NCBI GenBank assembly: GCA_002415485.1
Contig: DHYU01000045.1
Coordinates: forward strand, 1 to 6,603
Origin: Proteobacteria bacterium UBA5122
GTDB taxonomy: Bacteria > Pseudomonadota > Gammaproteobacteria > Tenderiales > Tenderiaceae
Reading direction: 5' to 3'
DNA length: 6,603 bases
The notes beneath the pieces are model-generated. The model was not told the DNA's origin and ran no database searches. It saw nothing but the letters and a program-made list of their open reading frames with translations. Shown here piece by piece: positions 3,858 through 6,603 of this stretch (its first letter is position 1; every line of letters starts with the position of its first letter). The translations under genes and the position numbers were made by a program.

Positions 3858-6603
3858 ACCTGACACGTCTTTCGCTCGGCAACCCGGTGGCGGTGACCGT
3901 CGCCGTGCTGTTGGTGGTGCTGTTTGGGTTTATCAGCCTCGACCGATTGCCGGTACAGCTGACGCCCGAGGTTGAACAACCCGAGATCACCGTCACCACC
4001 GTGTGGCGGGCGGCGGCGCCTGAGGAGATCGAGGCCGAGATCATCGAGCCGCAGGAAGAGGCGCTGCGCGGTCTGCCGGGCGCGACCCGCCTGCTGGGAC
4101 AGGCCAGCCGCGGCCGCGGCCAGCTGACGGTGACCTTCGCCGTCGGCACCGACATGACCCGCGCGCTGCTTGAGGTCCTAAGCCGCCTCAACCGCGTACC
4201 GCATTATCCACCGGATGCCAACGAGCCGGTGATCAGCGCCGTCGGCGGTGACAGCCGCCCCATCGCCTGGTTCATCGTCAAACCCGGCGACGGCAACGAG
4301 CGCGACATCGCCAGCTATCAGGACTTCGTCGAAGAGACCATCCAGAACCGCTTCGAGCGCGTGCCCGGCGTGGCGATGTCCGAGGTGCGCGGCGGCCGCG
4401 AGAACGAGCTGCGCATCACCTTCGATCCGTACAAGGCCGCCAGCCTCGGCATCGAACTGCCCAAGGTCGTCGGCCTGGTCGGCGCCGAGGACACCACCGC
4501 CGGCTTTGCCGATGTCGGCAAGCGACGCTACACCGTGCGTTACACCGGCGCCTACTCGGCCGAGGACTTCGCCGACATGATCATCGAGTGGCGCAATGGC
4601 CGTCCGGTGCAGCTGCGTGACGTGGCCAAGGTCGAGGTGCGTATGATCGATCGTGATTCCTTCGTCATTCAAAACGGCGAACCGGCGATCGCGGTCAACG
4701 CCCATCGCGAGACCGGCGTCAACGTGCTCGAGGTCATGGCCGGGCTGCAGACGGCGGTGGAGGAGCTGCGCGCCGGGCCGCTCAGCCGCGCCAATCTGAC
4801 CATCCAGCAGGTCTATGACGAGACCATCTACATCGACCGTTCAGTAGCGATGGTGCAGACCAACCTCGCGCTCGGCATCCTGCTCGCGATCGGCGTGCTG
4901 TGGTGGTTCCTGCGCAAGTTCCGCGCGACGCTGATGGTGGCGATTGCGATCCCGGTCTGCGTCGTTGGCAGCTTTTTGATCCTCGATGCCGCCGGGCGCA
5001 CGCTGAACGTGATCTCTCTCGCCGGTCTGGCCTTCGCCGTCGGCATGGTGCTCGATGCGGCCATCGTCGTGCTCGAGAACATCGTGCGCCTGCGCGAACG
5101 CGGCGCCGACAGCGAGACCGCCGCCAGCAAGGGTGCGGGCCAGGTCTGGGGCGCACTGCTGGCCTCGACCGCGACCACGGTGGCGATCTTCCTGCCGGTG
5201 GTGTTTCTCGAAGACGAAGCCGGACAGCTGTTCGCCGACCTGGCGCTGACCATCGCCGTCGCCGTCTGTTTTTCGCTGATCGTGGCGGTGACGGTGCTGC
5301 CAACCTCGGCCATGGTCTGGCTCAAAAATGCCGAACTCAAGGACCCGCATCAACACTGGTGGGATGCGATCAGCAACGGCGTGATGCGCATTACCGGGCC
5401 ACGCACGCGCTGGGCCTGGATCATCGGCCTGCCGCTGGTCTCGATCGTCTTGGTGTTGTTGATGCTGCCCAAGGCCGACTATCTGCCCGAGGGCAATCGC
5501 AACCTGATTTTCAGCTTTATCAACCCGCCACCAGGCGCCAATATCGAATACATGCAAAACGAGATGGGGCAGCAGGTGGCCGATGCGATGGCACCGTATC
5601 TGTCGGGTGAAAAACAGCCGCAGGTCGACAATTATTTCTTCGTCGCCTTCTCCAACGGCATGTTCATGGGCGCACGCACGGTCGAGTCGGAACGCACCGC
5701 TGAACTGTTGCCAGTCCTGAACGGTGTGATCCAGAGCTTCCCCGATACCATCGGTTTCGCCTTCAAGGCCTCGTTGTTTGGCGGCCTGTCCGGCGGCCGC
5801 TCGATCGATATCGATATCCAGGGCGGCGATCTGGAGACACTGATGGACGCGGGCATGGCGGGCTTTATGGCCGTGCGCGAGACCTTCGGCACGATGCCAC
5901 GGCCGTTCCCCGGCCTGGAGCTGGCCGAACCTGAATTACAACTGGTGCCCAACGAGCGCCGCATCGCCGAGGTCGGCTGGGACCGCGGCGACATGGGCGG
6001 CATCGCCCGCGCCTTGGGCGACGGCCTCTATGTCGCCGATTATTTCGACGGCGAGAAGCGCCTCGACGTGGTGCTGCGCGCCGAGGAGTGGCATACGCCG
6101 GAAGAACTGGCCGCCATCCCGCTGGCGACGCCGGAGGCAGGCATCCAGCCGCTGGGGCAATTGCTCGATGTGGTGCGCACGGCCGGGCCCAATGAGCTGC
6201 GCCGTATCGACCGCCATCGCACCGTCACGCTGCAGGTGCGGCTGCCGGAGGGCATTTCGGTCGAGGAGGGCATGGACCTGATCCGCGACAAGGTCATGCC
6301 GCAGATCGAAGAGGCCCTACCCGAGGGCGGCAACATCCGCCTCTCCGGCACGGCCGACAAGCTGAAGACCACGCTGGCCAGCATGGGCGGCACCTTCATT
6401 TTGGCGATCGTGATCCTGTACCTGCTGATCAGCGCGCTGTTCCGTTCATTCTTCGACAGCCTGCTGGTGCTGGCGACGATCCCGCTGGCGACGGTCGGCG
6501 GCGTGGCGACCCTGGCACTATTGAACCTGGTCGGCGTCAATCAGCCGATGGACCTGCTGACGATGATCGGCTTCGTCATCCTGCTCGGCCTGGTGGTCAA
6601 CAA
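3854..6603 (+). CDS. RND-family inner-membrane efflux permease (3' end cut; 916 codons seen)
   Basis: This is a proton-driven trimeric exporter subunit working with the adaptor upstream. The frame is open without a stop from GTG 3854 to the right edge. TM1 is about residues 12-29, followed by a large periplasmic loop (about 30-332) beginning with PVQLTPEVEQPEITVTT. TM2-TM6 span about 333-490, TM7 about 520-538, a second periplasmic loop about 540-842, then TM8 (about 844-866), TM9 (about 870-893) and the start of TM10 ending in ILLGLVVN. This is the usual two-repeat RND layout; members are about 1020-1050 residues, so roughly 110-130 residues are missing. TM4 reads GMVLDAAIVVLEN, with D401 matching AcrB Asp407 and Ala402 in place of Asp408. 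Asn916 falls at the AcrB Lys940 position. The pattern fits hydrophobic/amphiphilic exporters (HAE1-like) and not CzcA/CusA metal pumps. GTGA overlaps the adaptor stop, implying translational coupling. Substrates are unknown. Confidence 0.96.
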   Translation, partial: MNLTRLSLGNPVAVTVAVLLVVLFGFISLDRLPVQLTPEVEQPEITVTTVWRAAAPEEIEAEIIEPQEEALRGLPGATRLLGQASRGRGQLTVTFAVGTDMTRALLEVLSRLNRVPHYPPDANEPVISAVGGDSRPIAWFIVKPGDGNERDIASYQDFVEETIQNRFERVPGVAMSEVRGGRENELRITFDPYKAASLGIELPKVVGLVGAEDTTAGFADVGKRRYTVRYTGAYSAEDFADMIIEWRNGRPVQLRDVAKVEVRMIDRDSFVIQNGEPAIAVNAHRETGVNVLEVMAGLQTAVEELRAGPLSRANLTIQQVYDETIYIDRSVAMVQTNLALGILLAIGVLWWFLRKFRATLMVAIAIPVCVVGSFLILDAAGRTLNVISLAGLAFAVGMVLDAAIVVLENIVRLRERGADSETAASKGAGQVWGALLASTATTVAIFLPVVFLEDEAGQLFADLALTIAVAVCFSLIVAVTVLPTSAMVWLKNAELKDPHQHWWDAISNGVMRITGPRTRWAWIIGLPLVSIVLVLLMLPKADYLPEGNRNLIFSFINPPPGANIEYMQNEMGQQVADAMAPYLSGEKQPQVDNYFFVAFSNGMFMGARTVESERTAELLPVLNGVIQSFPDTIGFAFKASLFGGLSGGRSIDIDIQGGDLETLMDAGMAGFMAVRETFGTMPRPFPGLELAEPELQLVPNERRIAEVGWDRGDMGGIARALGDGLYVADYFDGEKRLDVVLRAEEWHTPEELAAIPLATPEAGIQPLGQLLDVVRTAGPNELRRIDRHRTVTLQVRLPEGISVEEGMDLIRDKVMPQIEEALPEGGNIRLSGTADKLKTTLASMGGTFILAIVILYLLISALFRSFFDSLLVLATIPLATVGGVATLALLNLVGVNQPMDLLTMIGFVILLGLVVN

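Noticed and set aside
2663..3979. Minus-strand frames opposite the adaptor gene
   Set aside because: They are Arg/Ala-rich shadow translations typical of antisense frames in GC-rich genes, and the plus-strand adaptor explains the sequence fully.
5804..5815. 12-bp palindrome ATCGATATCGAT in the permease gene
   Set aside because: It follows from alternating Ile-Asp codons (SIDIDI) and needs no separate function.
3598..6540. Open frames of up to 238 codons on both strands across the adaptor 3' end and the permease gene
   Set aside because: Products are Arg-, Ala- or His/Asp-rich with no domain pattern, while the frame from GTG 3854 gives a continuous RND permease.

Overview
The window looks like chromosomal DNA of a gammaproteobacterium. 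The evidence is the C-terminal part of an AmgK-type amino-sugar kinase, a large PilZ/c-di-GMP-type protein of the kind found in Gamma- and Betaproteobacteria, a short pentapeptide-repeat protein, and a tripartite RND efflux pair. A Chromatiales-like or pseudomonad-like relative fits the protein flavours and the moderate-to-high GC, but the genus is inference only.

Layout. (1) Positions 2-334 (+) hold the 3' end of amgK, cut by the left edge. (2) Positions 322-663 (-) hold a small pentapeptide-repeat protein with twelve uninterrupted repeats; its 3' end overlaps the amgK 3' end by 13 bp. (3) Positions 680-2521 (-) hold a 613-residue multidomain protein with a split and degenerate PilZ domain. 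It lies 16 bp upstream of the pentapeptide gene, so the two almost certainly form an operon. (4) Positions 2522-2711 are a 190-bp AT-rich divergent control region with a repeated GCGATAC motif. (5) Positions 2712-3857 (+) hold an RND periplasmic adaptor (membrane fusion protein). (6) Positions 3854-6603 (+) hold the RND inner-membrane permease, which starts at a GTG overlapping the adaptor stop codon and runs off the right edge.

How the genes work together. The adaptor and permease form one translationally coupled proton-driven efflux operon. No outer-membrane TolC-type channel gene lies in the window. It may lie beyond the right edge or elsewhere. The PilZ and pentapeptide genes form a second module of unknown output, transcribed away from the efflux operon and converging on amgK. 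The murU partner that often follows amgK is not present downstream; the convergent PilZ module occupies that place.

The least understood part is the PilZ-pentapeptide pair. There is no CRISPR array, tRNA, rRNA, insertion sequence or phage gene that I can support in this window.
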